A DNA stretch of 64,000 nucleotides from JAGOTP01 sp964582475 (GCA_964582475.1 CAZOQS010000002.1:124001-188000), one strand, 5' to 3'; counted from the first letter of the stretch, positions 8,443 to 17,124 are shown. A program made the numbers and translations. Notes: generated by a model not told the origin, from the sequence alone.

Positions 8443-8907
8443 ATGGGACAAGTCCAATACGTCAGCGCTGAAGGCTTAGAGCGCTTGAAGCAAGAACTGC
8501 ATGAACTCAAGACGGTAAAGCGTCGCGAGGCTGCTGGGCGTATTGAGGTTGCCAAAGCCCTGGGAGATTTGTCCGAGAACGCGGAGTACCATGAAGCAAA
8601 GGATGCGCTCGCTCTGCTTGAGAACCGCATCTTCGAAATCGAACAAACACTGAAAGACGTACAAATTATCGAAGATCAGGGAGCGAAGACGGGCGTTGTC
8701 CACGTAGGATCTACCGTCATTGTTGAAGTACGTGGCAAAAACAAGACGTTCACGATTGTCGGATCAAACGAAGCGGATCCAGCGACGGGAAAGATTTCAA
8801 ACGAATCTCCGATTGGTCTTTCGTTGTTGGGAGCAAAGGTAGGCGAGCTGGTCGATGTCTCAACGCCAGCCGGAACAGTTGAATACCGTATTGTTCAAGT
8901 AGATTAA
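8443..8907 (+). CDS. greA: Transcription elongation factor GreA
   Basis: Rescues backtracked RNA polymerase by stimulating transcript cleavage. The 154-residue protein has the N-terminal coiled coil with the catalytic tip GDLSENAEYHEAKD, then the FKBP-like C-terminal domain (TFTIVGSNEADP, ISNESPIGLSLLGAKVG). I chose the ATG at 8443 because it begins MGQVQYVSAEGLERLK, the normal GreA start. It is 6 nt from lysS. A second, more basic GreA-family gene lies at 38964. Confidence 0.96.
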   Translation: MGQVQYVSAEGLERLKQELHELKTVKRREAAGRIEVAKALGDLSENAEYHEAKDALALLENRIFEIEQTLKDVQIIEDQGAKTGVVHVGSTVIVEVRGKNKTFTIVGSNEADPATGKISNESPIGLSLLGAKVGELVDVSTPAGTVEYRIVQVD

Positions 8908-8913
8908 CCCTCT

Positions 8914-10389
8914 ATGATCGAAGAAGTTCAGGTCCGCCGTGCCAAACTTGAGCACTTCAAACAGTCGGAAGTTGATCCCTATCCAAAAACCCATTCCCGC
9001 GATACACGGATAGAGCAGCTCCAAGCCTCTTTTGATGAATGGGCTGCGGCTGAGAAAGAAGTGACCGTCGCCGGGCGTTTAGCTGCGATTCGTATTCACG
9101 GCGGCCTAGCCTTTGCGGACGTCGTAGATGAGAGCGGGAAAATTCAGCTGAGTTTCAAGCAAGAAGCGCTCGACGCTTCTTTTACGCTTTTCTGTGAGCA
9201 GATCGACCCGGGAGATATTATCCAGGCAACCGGTGTTCCGTTTCTCACCAAGCGGGGAGAGCGTTCCATTGGAGTCAGCTCCTGGAGTATTCTCGCGAAA
9301 GCCCTTCGTCCACTCCCGGATAAGTGGCATGGCCTCCAAGACATCGAGGCGCGCTATCGCCACCGTGAATTGGACCTCATTTCGAGCCCAGAAGTAAAGA
9401 ATACATTTGTTGTTCGTTCAAAGTTGGTGCAGTCCATGCGCCGTTTTTTGGATGAACGCGGCTTTTTAGAGGTTGAGACCCCGATGCTCCACCCAATCCC
9501 CGGAGGAGCCAATGCCAAACCGTTCATCACGCACCACAACGCGCTCGATATCGACCTGTATCTTCGCATTGCTCCGGAGCTCTACTTAAAGCGCTTGATC
9601 GTGGGAGGTTTCGAGAAGATCTACGAAGTCGCACGTTGTTTCCGAAATGAAGGCATCGACCCAACACATAACCCAGAATTCACCCAGATCGAATTGTACT
9701 GGGCGTTTATCAACCAGGATTTCCTGAGCTTCATGGAGCAGATGTTGGCCCACATGATGGAGCACGCGATCGGATCACTGACGGTTACGCGTCAGGGGCA
9801 AGAACTGAACTTCAAAGGCCCATGGCCACGGAAGACCTTCCGCGAGGTGATTCTTGAATCGTGTGGAATTGATATCAATCGCTGTTTTACAGTGGGAGAT
9901 ATTATCCGTGAGATTAAAGCCGTTGGATTGAAGATTGATTTCAAGGGAGCGATTGGCGTCGGTGAGCATTTGGACCAGCTCTATAAGAAAACCGGTCGAG
10001 CTTCGATTGTGCAGCCAACCTGGATCTTGGATTACCCCGTTGAAATGAAGCCGCTGGCGAATCGCAGCGTAAATGATCCTACAAAAGCGGCCGTGGCACA
10101 GCTGGTCGTCATGGGAGGCGAAGTTATCAACGCTTACTACCATGAGCTGAATGACCCAATCGATCAGCGTTTCCGTTTCGAAGAAGAGGAGAAGCTCGCG
10201 ACACAAGGGAGCGAAGAAGCGCAGCGCATCGATGAGGACTTTTTGATGGCACTTGAACAAGGGATGCCCCCAACGAGTGGGATGGGTATGGGAATTGATC
10301 GCTTGGTCGCCCTGCTGACGGATAGCCCAAGTTTGAAGGAAGTCATCTTCTTCCCAACGCTTCGTCCGCTGAATCAGGAGAATAAATAG
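8914..10389 (+). CDS. lysS: Lysyl-tRNA synthetase, class II
   Basis: Charges tRNA-Lys. The 491-residue protein has the N-terminal OB-fold anticodon-binding domain (VAGRLAAIRIHGGLAFADV) and the class II core: motif 1 near RSKLVQSMRRFLDERGFLEV, motif 2 EVARCFRNEGIDPTHNPEFT and motif 3 GMGMGIDRLVALLT. Length and motif order are standard. It starts 6 nt after greA and ends 5 nt before a small nucleotidyltransferase-like gene, within the same + strand block. Confidence 0.97.
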   Translation: MIEEVQVRRAKLEHFKQSEVDPYPKTHSRDTRIEQLQASFDEWAAAEKEVTVAGRLAAIRIHGGLAFADVVDESGKIQLSFKQEALDASFTLFCEQIDPGDIIQATGVPFLTKRGERSIGVSSWSILAKALRPLPDKWHGLQDIEARYRHRELDLISSPEVKNTFVVRSKLVQSMRRFLDERGFLEVETPMLHPIPGGANAKPFITHHNALDIDLYLRIAPELYLKRLIVGGFEKIYEVARCFRNEGIDPTHNPEFTQIELYWAFINQDFLSFMEQMLAHMMEHAIGSLTVTRQGQELNFKGPWPRKTFREVILESCGIDINRCFTVGDIIREIKAVGLKIDFKGAIGVGEHLDQLYKKTGRASIVQPTWILDYPVEMKPLANRSVNDPTKAAVAQLVVMGGEVINAYYHELNDPIDQRFRFEEEEKLATQGSEEAQRIDEDFLMALEQGMPPTSGMGMGIDRLVALLTDSPSLKEVIFFPTLRPLNQENK

Positions 10390-10394
10390 CTCCT

Positions 10395-10772
10395 ATGCGT
10401 ATCGTTCTTTGTTACGGGATCTTTGACCAGCCAATCGAGCAGTACGAATCGTATCTGCACGCCGCTCGTCTGGAGGGAGACCGAATCTACGTCGTGATTG
10501 TGCGTGATCGGTTGGTGGTAGAGATGCTCGATCAGATCCCGTTTATGGGTGAACGGCAGCGGCTTGATCGCATGGAGCGTCACCCCTTGGTCCATAAGGC
10601 ATATCTCGCTCATCCAGAGGAGCCCCTTCGTACGATTGAAGATCTTCGGCCCCACGTTTGTCTCTTGGGAGAAGAACGTCATGGCTTGCCACACGCCCTA
10701 GAAACGGAGCTGATGCGACGAGGGATCTTTATGCCGGTCCGCACGGTTGCTCATTCGTCGCTGAATCGTTAA
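10395..10772 (+). CDS. Degenerate cytidylyltransferase-like protein
   Basis: A 125-residue protein whose fold pattern resembles small nucleotidyltransferases of the RfaE-C/FAD-synthetase/TagD type: RIVLCYGIFD at the first strand, YLHAARLEGDRIYVVIVRD, then GERQRLDRMERHPLVHKAYL. The catalytic HxGH that should follow the first strand is replaced by QPIEQYES, and the ISSTxxR region near the C-terminus reads AHSSLNR. If the family is right, the protein has lost the usual catalysis and may bind a nucleotide or act as a scaffold. It sits between lysS and serS with spacers of 5 and 12 nt. Confidence 0.5.
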   Translation: MRIVLCYGIFDQPIEQYESYLHAARLEGDRIYVVIVRDRLVVEMLDQIPFMGERQRLDRMERHPLVHKAYLAHPEEPLRTIEDLRPHVCLLGEERHGLPHALETELMRRGIFMPVRTVAHSSLNR

Positions 10773-10784
10773 TGTTTTACCCAT

Positions 10785-12056
10785 ATGATCGATATCCAGT
10801 CCGTCCGAACGGCACCCGAAGACATCCGTAAGAACCTTGAGCGTCGTCACGTAACCGTCGATCTCGATCGGTTGCTTGTGTTAGACGAGAGCCGTTCCCG
10901 GTTGATCCAGGAATTGGATGCGATTCGTCAGGAGCGCAATCAGATCGCCGACCAGGTCTCAAAGGCAGCGCCCGCTGATCGTCCAGCGTTGATTGTACGT
11001 GGGAAAGAGTTGAAAGAAACGATCGTCGCCCGTGAGCCAGAATTAGAAGCGGTTGAACGTGAATGGAAAGACTTACTGTCCCAGATCCCAAACCACACCC
11101 ATCCCGCTACCCCAACCGGTGCTTCAGATGAGGAGAACGTGGAGATCAAGGTTTCGGGAGAAGAGCAGACATTCTCGTTTGCGCCAAAGTCTCATACAGA
11201 GCTCGCCAAGCAGCATGACCTGATCGACTTCGATCGTGGAGCGAAAGTGGCAGGAGCGAAGTTTTATTTCTTGAAAGGGAAGTTGGTCCTGTTGGAACAG
11301 GCGTTGATTCAGTGGGTCTTGAAGGAGCTTGTAGCAGAAGGCTTTACCCCGATTGAAACGCCAGATGTTGCCAAGGAAGAAGTCATGGCCGGGACAGGCT
11401 TTAACCCACGTGGCTCAGAAGACCAGATCTATACGCTCCAGGGGACAGACCTTTCGCTGGTTGCAACAGCAGAGATTCCGGTAGGTGGGTATTTCAAAGA
11501 TGAGATCCTTGAGGCCAAAGATCTTCCTCTACGTTTCGTTGCCTTATCTCACTGTTTCCGCAAAGAAGCGGGAGCCTACGGAAAAGAATCGTACGGCTTG
11601 TACCGTGTTCACCAGTTCACCAAGGTCGAGATGTTTATCTTTGCAACACCGGATCAGTCCGAAGGGTTGCATGAAGAACTTCGTCGCTTGGAGGAACGGA
11701 TCTTTACCAAGCTCGGCTTACGCTACCGTGTCGTCGATATCTGCACGGGAGATTTGGGAGGTCCTGCGTATCGCAAATACGACTTGGAAGCCTGGATGTG
11801 GGGCAAGGGCGATGGGAAAGGTGGTTGGGGCGAAGTCACGAGTACCTCGAACTGTACCGACTACCAAGCGCGTCGCTTAAACATCCGCTATCGCAAAGAA
11901 GATGGGAGTGTCGAACTCATCCATACATTGAATGGGACCGCGCTTGCCCTCTCACGTGCCCTCATTGCCGTCATGGAGCAGTATCAGGATGAAGATGGCT
12001 CGATTCGTATCCCGGAGGTCCTACGGCCCTTCTGTGGCTTTGATCGCATTGCCTGA
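10785..12056 (+). CDS. serS: Seryl-tRNA synthetase
   Basis: Charges tRNA-Ser and tRNA-Sec. The N-terminal long antiparallel coiled coil (about residues 25-105) binds the tRNA variable arm. The class II core has motif 2 LSHCFRKEAGAYGKESYGLYR and motif 3 NGTALALSRALIAVMEQYQ, plus the serine-site TSTSNCTDYQARR. At 423 residues the length is standard. The gene is 6 nt upstream of alr. Confidence 0.97.
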   Translation: MIDIQSVRTAPEDIRKNLERRHVTVDLDRLLVLDESRSRLIQELDAIRQERNQIADQVSKAAPADRPALIVRGKELKETIVAREPELEAVEREWKDLLSQIPNHTHPATPTGASDEENVEIKVSGEEQTFSFAPKSHTELAKQHDLIDFDRGAKVAGAKFYFLKGKLVLLEQALIQWVLKELVAEGFTPIETPDVAKEEVMAGTGFNPRGSEDQIYTLQGTDLSLVATAEIPVGGYFKDEILEAKDLPLRFVALSHCFRKEAGAYGKESYGLYRVHQFTKVEMFIFATPDQSEGLHEELRRLEERIFTKLGLRYRVVDICTGDLGGPAYRKYDLEAWMWGKGDGKGGWGEVTSTSNCTDYQARRLNIRYRKEDGSVELIHTLNGTALALSRALIAVMEQYQDEDGSIRIPEVLRPFCGFDRIA

Positions 12057-12061
12057 ATCGC

Positions 12062-13189
12062 ATGAAGACCTGGATTGAGCTCTCTGCGTCGGCGCTTCGT
12101 GAAAACTATCGACGAATCGCAGAGTTCGTTGCTCCAGCGCAGGTGATGGCTGTTTTAAAATCGGATGCCTACGGACACGGGTTGTCTCAAGTGGGAGCGA
12201 TCCTCAAAGATCAGGTCTCTTCGTACGCCGTTGATCGCGTAGAGGAGGGGATCGCCCTACGAAACGTGGGAGTGACAGGGCAGATCTTGGTTTTAGGCTA
12301 TACGGAGACTACAGAAAAAATATCCCAAGCGATGGAGGCCAATCTTGATTTGGCTATCTCTAGTTTTGAACAGCTCGAACAACTACATTTTACGACGCAA
12401 GACAAAGGGGATACACAGCCCGTCCACGTACACTTAGAAGTAGAAACTGGATTGTATCGACTAGGGATTCCAGAAACAGACCTTGTGCGTGTGATCGAAT
12501 TGCTGCAGGGGCAGACCCGCATTCAGGTACGTGGGCTCTTTACGCATTTCGCGAATGTAGAAGAAGAGTTAGACGAAGGATTTCCAAAAGAGCAGCACGC
12601 TTGCTTCTCACGCATCAGCGAGCAGTTCAAGGTAGCTGGGTTCTCTATTCCGCAACAACATATGGCCTGTAGTGCCGCAGGCTTGGTGTTTGATGCCTCG
12701 CGCTTTGATTGTGTCCGTGTAGGGATCTCCTTGTATGGGCTCTGGTCCTCTGAGCTCGTTCAAGAACGTGTAGAGGCGATACCGGATGCTCTTGCGCTAC
12801 GCCCAGCGCTCACCTGGAAAACGATTGTGGCCCAGGTAAAATCTGTACCAGTGGGAGCGACCGTCGGCTATGCACGAAGTGAGCGTATGGATCGACCCTC
12901 ACGTATCGCCGTCCTTCCTATCGGCTATTACGACGGCTATCCACGCTCCCTGTCCTCAAAGGGTATTGTTGTGATCCAGGGTGTCCGCTGCCGTATCATC
13001 GGGAAGATTTGCATGAACATGTGTATGGTAGACGTGACAGATGTTCCTACGCCCATCATGGCAGGTACAGAAGTGACTCTTATCGGTTCTGGGATCGAGG
13101 CAGACGAGCTCGCGACGCTCGCAGGCACCATTCACTATGAGTTCGTGACGCGCTTAGCCTCAACGATTCCTCGGCTTGTGGTAGATTAG
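12062..13189 (+). CDS. alr: Alanine racemase
   Basis: PLP enzyme making D-alanine for peptidoglycan. The PLP lysine is K33 in AVLKSDAYGHG, the second catalytic base is the tyrosine in VGYARSER, and C-terminal motifs GKICMNMCMVDVTD and YEFVTRLASTIPR are present. At 375 residues the length is standard. Codon choice is visibly more AT-rich than in the genes to the left. A perfect copy of the 13-mer TTGCGTCGTAAAA lies inside the gene on the opposite strand (12388-12400). Confidence 0.95.
   Translation: MKTWIELSASALRENYRRIAEFVAPAQVMAVLKSDAYGHGLSQVGAILKDQVSSYAVDRVEEGIALRNVGVTGQILVLGYTETTEKISQAMEANLDLAISSFEQLEQLHFTTQDKGDTQPVHVHLEVETGLYRLGIPETDLVRVIELLQGQTRIQVRGLFTHFANVEEELDEGFPKEQHACFSRISEQFKVAGFSIPQQHMACSAAGLVFDASRFDCVRVGISLYGLWSSELVQERVEAIPDALALRPALTWKTIVAQVKSVPVGATVGYARSERMDRPSRIAVLPIGYYDGYPRSLSSKGIVVIQGVRCRIIGKICMNMCMVDVTDVPTPIMAGTEVTLIGSGIEADELATLAGTIHYEFVTRLASTIPRLVVD
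12388..12400 (-). repeat. 13-mer repeat TTGCGTCGTAAAA, copy 1
   Basis: Exact copy on the - strand within alr, encoding HFTTQ on the coding strand. It is the leftmost of six copies in the window. Confidence 0.85.
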
Positions 13190-13201
13190 TCCTAGTTTTG
13201 T

Positions 13202-13978
13202 ATGTCCTCGCCCTTTTCCCTTCGCGCCCCTTACGCACTTGTCGGCGTGATTGCGATTATTGGTTGGGTCTTTTTTATTTTTCGATCAGAGCTCTTTGAG
13301 CTAAAAGGGGTAGAGGTCCAAGCGAGTGGGGGAATCGTATCCTCAAGTGATATTTTGCCGATTGTGTTTGAAACGTTGGATACACAGTCCGCGCGTCCTT
13401 GGTCGAAGCGTCAGTACCTCTTCTTGCCCAAGAAACGTATAGAGGAGGGGATTAAGGCGACGCTCTACGCTGAGCAGGTTGAAGTGGGCGAAGTAGAGGA
13501 TAACGTTTTACGACTCAAGATCTCGTTTGGATCTAGGTTCTTGTATACCACTCAAAACGGAGAGGACTTTTTAAAGTGTGCCGTTGCCAGGCCGGGGGGA
13601 GTCATCTTAGAAGACCCCTCAACTCTGAGTGCTGCTAAGAAGCGCTACCTAACTACAGATTTTACGACACATGCTATCGACGGGATTGTCTACCTTCGGA
13701 AAGCTACAACAACCTTAGAAGTACCCGTCATTAAACGCCTTCTAGACTTAGGAAGGTCCTTAGATGACCATAGAGTCGTCTTTGCGTATTTTGTAGAACG
13801 TACGGGCCAAGAGGTCGCTATTCAGTTAGATAGAGATCGTGAGGTGCTAGTAGACCTGACGCAGCCCTTAGACGAGCAGGTCGAGCGTGGACGAGCTGTT
13901 TTACGTGATCCTGAGTACAAAGACCTAAAACCCATCACCATAGACCTGAGAATCCCTGGACGAGCCTACCTACGATAA
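13202..13978 (+). CDS. FtsQ/DivIB-like cell-division protein
   Basis: A 258-residue protein with a short cytoplasmic N-terminus, one membrane segment (about residues 11-27), then a POTRA-like start ELFELKGVEVQASGGIVSSS. The C-terminal stretch has LDEQVERGRAVLRD and LKPITIDLRIPGRAYLR, the way FtsQ ends (iDLR ... vyv). FtsQ organises FtsB/FtsL in the divisome. It follows alr by 12 nt, consistent with a wall/division set. Codon use is AT-rich, with many CTA, TTA and AGG codons. It is the last gene before the candidate terminus. Identification rests on topology and the C-terminal motif. Confidence 0.65.
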   Translation: MSSPFSLRAPYALVGVIAIIGWVFFIFRSELFELKGVEVQASGGIVSSSDILPIVFETLDTQSARPWSKRQYLFLPKKRIEEGIKATLYAEQVEVGEVEDNVLRLKISFGSRFLYTTQNGEDFLKCAVARPGGVILEDPSTLSAAKKRYLTTDFTTHAIDGIVYLRKATTTLEVPVIKRLLDLGRSLDDHRVVFAYFVERTGQEVAIQLDRDREVLVDLTQPLDEQVERGRAVLRDPEYKDLKPITIDLRIPGRAYLR

Positions 13979-13989
13979 CCCTACCCTAA

Positions 13990-14017
13990 GAGTCGTATAA
14001 GATATATTGTACGACTC
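13990..14017. other. dif-like site (Xer recombination site candidate)
   Basis: Left arm GAGTCGTATAA, 6-bp centre GATATA, right arm TTGTACGACTC. The arms are inverted repeats matching at 10 of 11 positions, which is the 11-6-11 layout of bacterial dif sites. No T-run follows on either strand, so it is a poor intrinsic terminator. It differs from E. coli dif in sequence. The call rests on geometry and location. Confidence 0.5.
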
Positions 14018-14241
14018 ATCATATAGGGCTTATCCTAGTACCTCTAGATCTTGATCCTTTGGCTTGGTTAAGCAAAATATGGACGGTTTAGGAATCGTAC
14101 CAGTTGTTCCTTGAGCTGGAACGGAGAGATGTCCTAGGCTTCTAGCCCTTCCTGACAGCCTTCTTCTGATGTCCCGGTCTTTTACCACCAGCTATAAACA
14201 ACAGGTAGGTTTGGACACCCTCAGAAAAAGAGACATCTATC

Positions 14242-14254
14242 TTTTACGACGCAA
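14242..14254 (-). repeat. 13-mer repeat TTGCGTCGTAAAA, copy 2
   Basis: Exact copy on the - strand. Its continuation (AAGATAGAT) resembles the inner half of the dif-like site at 13990. Confidence 0.85.
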
Positions 14255-14389
14255 GGTTTCAGGGTAAGCATTTCCAAGTACCTTCTAACAGGGAGGACGC
14301 TTCTCTTGTCCCCTGTCCGCTCGGCTTCCCTTGAATAGATGATGAACCTTCCCACCCCGTAGCTTCTTTTTGTTAAAATTTTTTTCCTT

Positions 14390-14402
14390 TTGCGTCGTAA
14401 AA
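14390..14402 (+). repeat. 13-mer repeat TTGCGTCGTAAAA, copy 3
   Basis: Exact copy on the + strand, followed by CGTT as in copies 5 and 6. It lies 41 nt upstream of a TATACT -10 box at 14431. Confidence 0.85.
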
Positions 14403-14448
14403 CGTTTTATGCCTCCTCCCACTTCTGGGCTATACTCAATCTCGTTCT

Positions 14449-14586
14449 ATGAGCTCCACCATTCCCCTGCTCGACTCCCTCTATCAATCCTCAGACGCGC
14501 TCAGTAGCGATCTGATCTTGATCGTCACCGCCTTCATCGCTGTCGCTCTTGGTGTGGTCGCCGCTCTGCTAAAGCATAGAAAATAG
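14449..14586 (+). CDS. 45-residue single-span membrane microprotein
   Basis: A short open frame with a polar N-terminus of about 20 residues (MSSTIPLLDSLYQSSDALSS), one hydrophobic helix (about residues 22-40) and a basic end LKHRK, so the predicted topology is N-out/C-in. TATACT at 14431-14436 lies 12 nt before the ATG, giving an almost leaderless mRNA. A 13-mer repeat lies 59 nt upstream. No family is recognised and no database check was possible. The promoter, clean hydrophobic segment and basic tail are the support for calling it real. Confidence 0.5.
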   Translation: MSSTIPLLDSLYQSSDALSSDLILIVTAFIAVALGVVAALLKHRK

Positions 14587-14639
14587 CCTCAGCCTCCCTA
14601 CTTCTGCATGTTTGAGGGTACCTAAGTAGCCTGCTACCA

Positions 14640-14652
14640 TTGCGTCGTAAAA
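14640..14652 (+). repeat. 13-mer repeat TTGCGTCGTAAAA, copy 4
   Basis: Exact copy on the + strand, 77 nt upstream of the FkbM methyltransferase start. Confidence 0.85.
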
Positions 14653-14716
14653 TATCTATACCCCTTTCGTGTGCATCCCCTGCCCTGAACTGCTATTCTG
14701 CTCCTCGAATATTCCT

Positions 14717-15451
14717 ATGTCTGATCATTCTTCTTTCCGAAACATTCTCCGGGCGTCTTTCGCAAAACTCGGGCACGTTTGTCTAAGCCTCTCAAAAAAG
14801 ATCTACGTTTCTCCGCGTGAACAGGAGAAGCAACGGTATGCAAAAGATGAACGTGAGAAGGGTCTCCGTGTTCAGTACCCTCTAACCTCCCAGAGCGTCG
14901 TGCTCGACGTTGGTGGGTATGAAGGGCAGTGGGCCAGCGATATTGTGGCGATGTACGGCTGCACGGTTCATGTATTTGAACCCGTCCCCGCCTTCGCCGA
15001 GCAGATTCGACAGCGCTTCCAGCACAATCCACTCGTCCACGTACATGCCTACGGCCTTGGTGCGAAGGATGAGACCCTACAGATCGCTTTACTTGATAAT
15101 GGAACGTCTCTTTTTAGAAATGAAACGGGGGCTAACACTCAAGCTGTATCCATTCGAGACATCTCCCACGTTTGGAAGGAGCTCGCACTTGATCAGGTGG
15201 GGTTGATAAAGATTAATATTGAAGGAGCGGAATACCCACTCCTAGCACGTATGGAAGAGCAAAACCTTCTCTCCCACGTGCGAGATTTTCAGATTCAATT
15301 CCACGACTTCGTTCCAGAGGCGAAGCAGGAACTCCAAAAGGCCCAGACAGCCTTAGCAAAAACTCATCACCCTACGTATCAGTACGTGTTTATTTGGGAG
15401 AATTGGGAACGGACAAGTTCTCAACCGGTGAGTCAGGCGGAAGGACGGTAA
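14717..15451 (+). CDS. FkbM-family SAM-dependent methyltransferase
   Basis: A 244-residue methyltransferase. Motif I is VVLDVGGYEGQWASD, the acidic SAM-ribose residue is in VHVFEPVPAF, and the FkbM signature IKINIEGAEYPLL is present. Members O-methylate sugars or natural products; the substrate here is unknown. The ATG at 14717 follows ATTCCT, the local start pattern; an in-frame start at 14669 would add 16 unlikely residues. The last 62 nt overlap the 3' end of the opposing DUF218 gene, so its final 20 residues are antisense to that gene. It runs against the local gene direction, which suggests a later acquisition. Confidence 0.85.
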   Translation: MSDHSSFRNILRASFAKLGHVCLSLSKKIYVSPREQEKQRYAKDEREKGLRVQYPLTSQSVVLDVGGYEGQWASDIVAMYGCTVHVFEPVPAFAEQIRQRFQHNPLVHVHAYGLGAKDETLQIALLDNGTSLFRNETGANTQAVSIRDISHVWKELALDQVGLIKINIEGAEYPLLARMEEQNLLSHVRDFQIQFHDFVPEAKQELQKAQTALAKTHHPTYQYVFIWENWERTSSQPVSQAEGR

Positions 15452-16049
15452 CATCAATCCAGGCTTTGATACTCGCCAGCAGATCGCGCGTGACGTACCA
15501 CGCGTCTTTTTGGTAGGCTCGAACATTCGCTGGGACTCCATAGGCCTCAAGACCAAAGGAGCGGCACAGATAGAGCGCTCGTCCCAAGTGGAACCGCTGC
15601 GTGATGACAACAACACGCTTTAGGCGATAGACCTGAGCCGCACGCTTACAGCTTTCATAGGTTCGAAAACCCTCATCATCCACCACGATCCGATCGGGAG
15701 CAACACCTCGTTCAAGCAACCAACGATGCATGACGCTCATTTCATCTGCCCGAAAGCGTCCACCGTCTCCCGTAAGCAGCATCGGGGCCTCCAGCGCCCT
15801 TGAAACCCGCTCCCCTACGAGCAGACGGTCCGCCAGCGCATCACTCGGAACACCGGACTCCTCTATGCCCGCACCCAGGATCAGAACAGCATCTGGATGC
15901 ATCTCAAGTGTCTCCACTGGTCGAATATAGGCAGACGAAGGAATCTGCACCCACAGGATGAGTCCAATCGACCCAACCGTTCCAAGAACACCCAAGATAA
16001 AGGCCCCGAGAGCCGCTCTACGATACGTGACTCTTTCGAGAAAACGCAT
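15390..16049 (-). CDS. SanA/YdcF-like DUF218 membrane protein
   Basis: A 219-residue protein with one N-terminal membrane segment (about residues 10-35) and an extracytoplasmic DUF218 domain: DAVLILGAGI, SDALADRLLVGE, LLTGDGGRFRADEMSVMHRWLLERGV, DRIVVDDEGFRTYESCKRA and VVVITQRFHLGRAL. ElyC/SanA relatives affect envelope barrier function and cell-wall carrier lipid use; the biochemistry is unsettled. It is the last gene of a leftward pair with rmuC (2-nt spacer) and overlaps the FkbM gene tail to tail by 62 nt. Confidence 0.85.
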   Translation of the reverse strand: MRFLERVTYRRAALGAFILGVLGTVGSIGLILWVQIPSSAYIRPVETLEMHPDAVLILGAGIEESGVPSDALADRLLVGERVSRALEAPMLLTGDGGRFRADEMSVMHRWLLERGVAPDRIVVDDEGFRTYESCKRAAQVYRLKRVVVITQRFHLGRALYLCRSFGLEAYGVPANVRAYQKDAWYVTRDLLASIKAWIDVTVLPPDSPVENLSVPNSPK

Positions 16050-16051
16050 GG

Positions 16052-17092
16052 TTACTCATCTGCTAACGGCTTATCAATCGTCATCAACTGAATGCTCGCC
16101 GCTTGTCCCGTAATACGAACGACATCCTTATCAATCTTCACAAATTCTTTGCTGGCGAGGTTGTATTGATTAACCACCGTTCCGAGATGCTTTCCAACTG
16201 CCATAAAACAGGACTCATACGCCTGCAGGTGACGAGAGAGATCTCCCACGCGAATACGGATCTCTTTTGCCTGTTCCTCAATCTTAAGCGCGTTTAACCC
16301 CTGGAGGACGGTTTGTAGATACGCAGAGAAGGACGTTGGTGACACGATGATCACATGATACTTCGCCGCCGCACGCTGAAGGAGGTTTTCCGTTTCAGCC
16401 GTGAGTGCTCCAATCTTATTCACGAGCAAGTCGTAGTAAATCGCCTCGTGTGGAATAAACATGAAGGCAAACTCCGTCGTTCCATCTTGCGGACGAATAT
16501 ACTTCGAGGTTTCGACAATGCGCTGCTTCAAATCATTCACGAAGGCTTTCTCGAGACGGTCCCGCTCTTCATCTGATGTCGCTTCTACCATGCGGTTATA
16601 ATTTTCCAAGCTGAACTTCGAGTCGACCGGAACAATTTTATCGCGCACAAAAATCGCCGCGTCGACAATCAACCCATCCTTGAATGGGTATTGCATCTGA
16701 TATTGTCCTGGCGCAAACAAATTCCGCAGCAACGTCTCAAGATAGTATTCTCCCAAGACTCCACGCTGTTTCGGATTGCTTAAAATGCGCTGTAGCTGTT
16801 CTAACTGTCCCGAGAAGGACAGGACCTGCTTATTCGTCTCTTCGATCTTCACAAGGCGTTCTGTGACATCACGGACGGTACTGGTCATGTGATGACTCGA
16901 GGTCTGCTGCTGCTTCAGCGTCTCAACCAACGAAGTCTTCACATCCCCCTGCAGGTTTTCCAGCTTCTGCTGCAAGAGCAGAAAGATATTCGGATCAATC
17001 GCTGGCTGAGCCAGGCGCTGTGACAGTTGCCATAAAAAATACCCCATCCCTCCAAACCCAACCACGAAAAGAACGAGAAGAATCCATTGCAT
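16052..17092 (-). CDS. rmuC: RmuC-family DNA recombination protein
   Basis: A 346-residue protein with an N-terminal membrane anchor (about residues 4-22), a long coiled coil (about 38-115) and the RmuC nuclease-like domain: RGVLGEYYLETLLRN, YPFKDGLIVDAAI, VPVDSKFSLENYNRM and FMFIPHEAIYYDLL. RmuC limits inversions at short inverted repeats and is proposed to cut DNA structures. The proposed nuclease residues (GE, D, D-S-K) are present. It is followed by the DUF218 gene. Confidence 0.92.
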   Translation of the reverse strand: MQWILLVLFVVGFGGMGYFLWQLSQRLAQPAIDPNIFLLLQQKLENLQGDVKTSLVETLKQQQTSSHHMTSTVRDVTERLVKIEETNKQVLSFSGQLEQLQRILSNPKQRGVLGEYYLETLLRNLFAPGQYQMQYPFKDGLIVDAAIFVRDKIVPVDSKFSLENYNRMVEATSDEERDRLEKAFVNDLKQRIVETSKYIRPQDGTTEFAFMFIPHEAIYYDLLVNKIGALTAETENLLQRAAAKYHVIIVSPTSFSAYLQTVLQGLNALKIEEQAKEIRIRVGDLSRHLQAYESCFMAVGKHLGTVVNQYNLASKEFVKIDKDVVRITGQAASIQLMTIDKPLADE

Positions 17093-17124
17093 AGCTCAGG
17101 CATTGTCCCAGGAGGGGAAGATGC

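Larger units (their letters stand above)
13979..14448. other. Gene-free terminus-like spacer
   Basis: No credible gene in about 470 bp. It holds the 28-bp dif-like palindrome (13990-14017), two copies of the 13-mer in opposite orientation (14242-14254 and 14390-14402), a small hairpin GTTCC/GGAAC near 14110, and the promoter of the 45-aa microprotein. Genes to the left run rightward and most genes to the right run leftward, so this is where transcription converges. Confidence 0.6.

Noticed and set aside
13990..14017. The dif-like palindrome as an ordinary terminator of the FtsQ-like gene
   Set aside because: The stem is AT-rich and no T-run follows on the + strand; not fully excluded.
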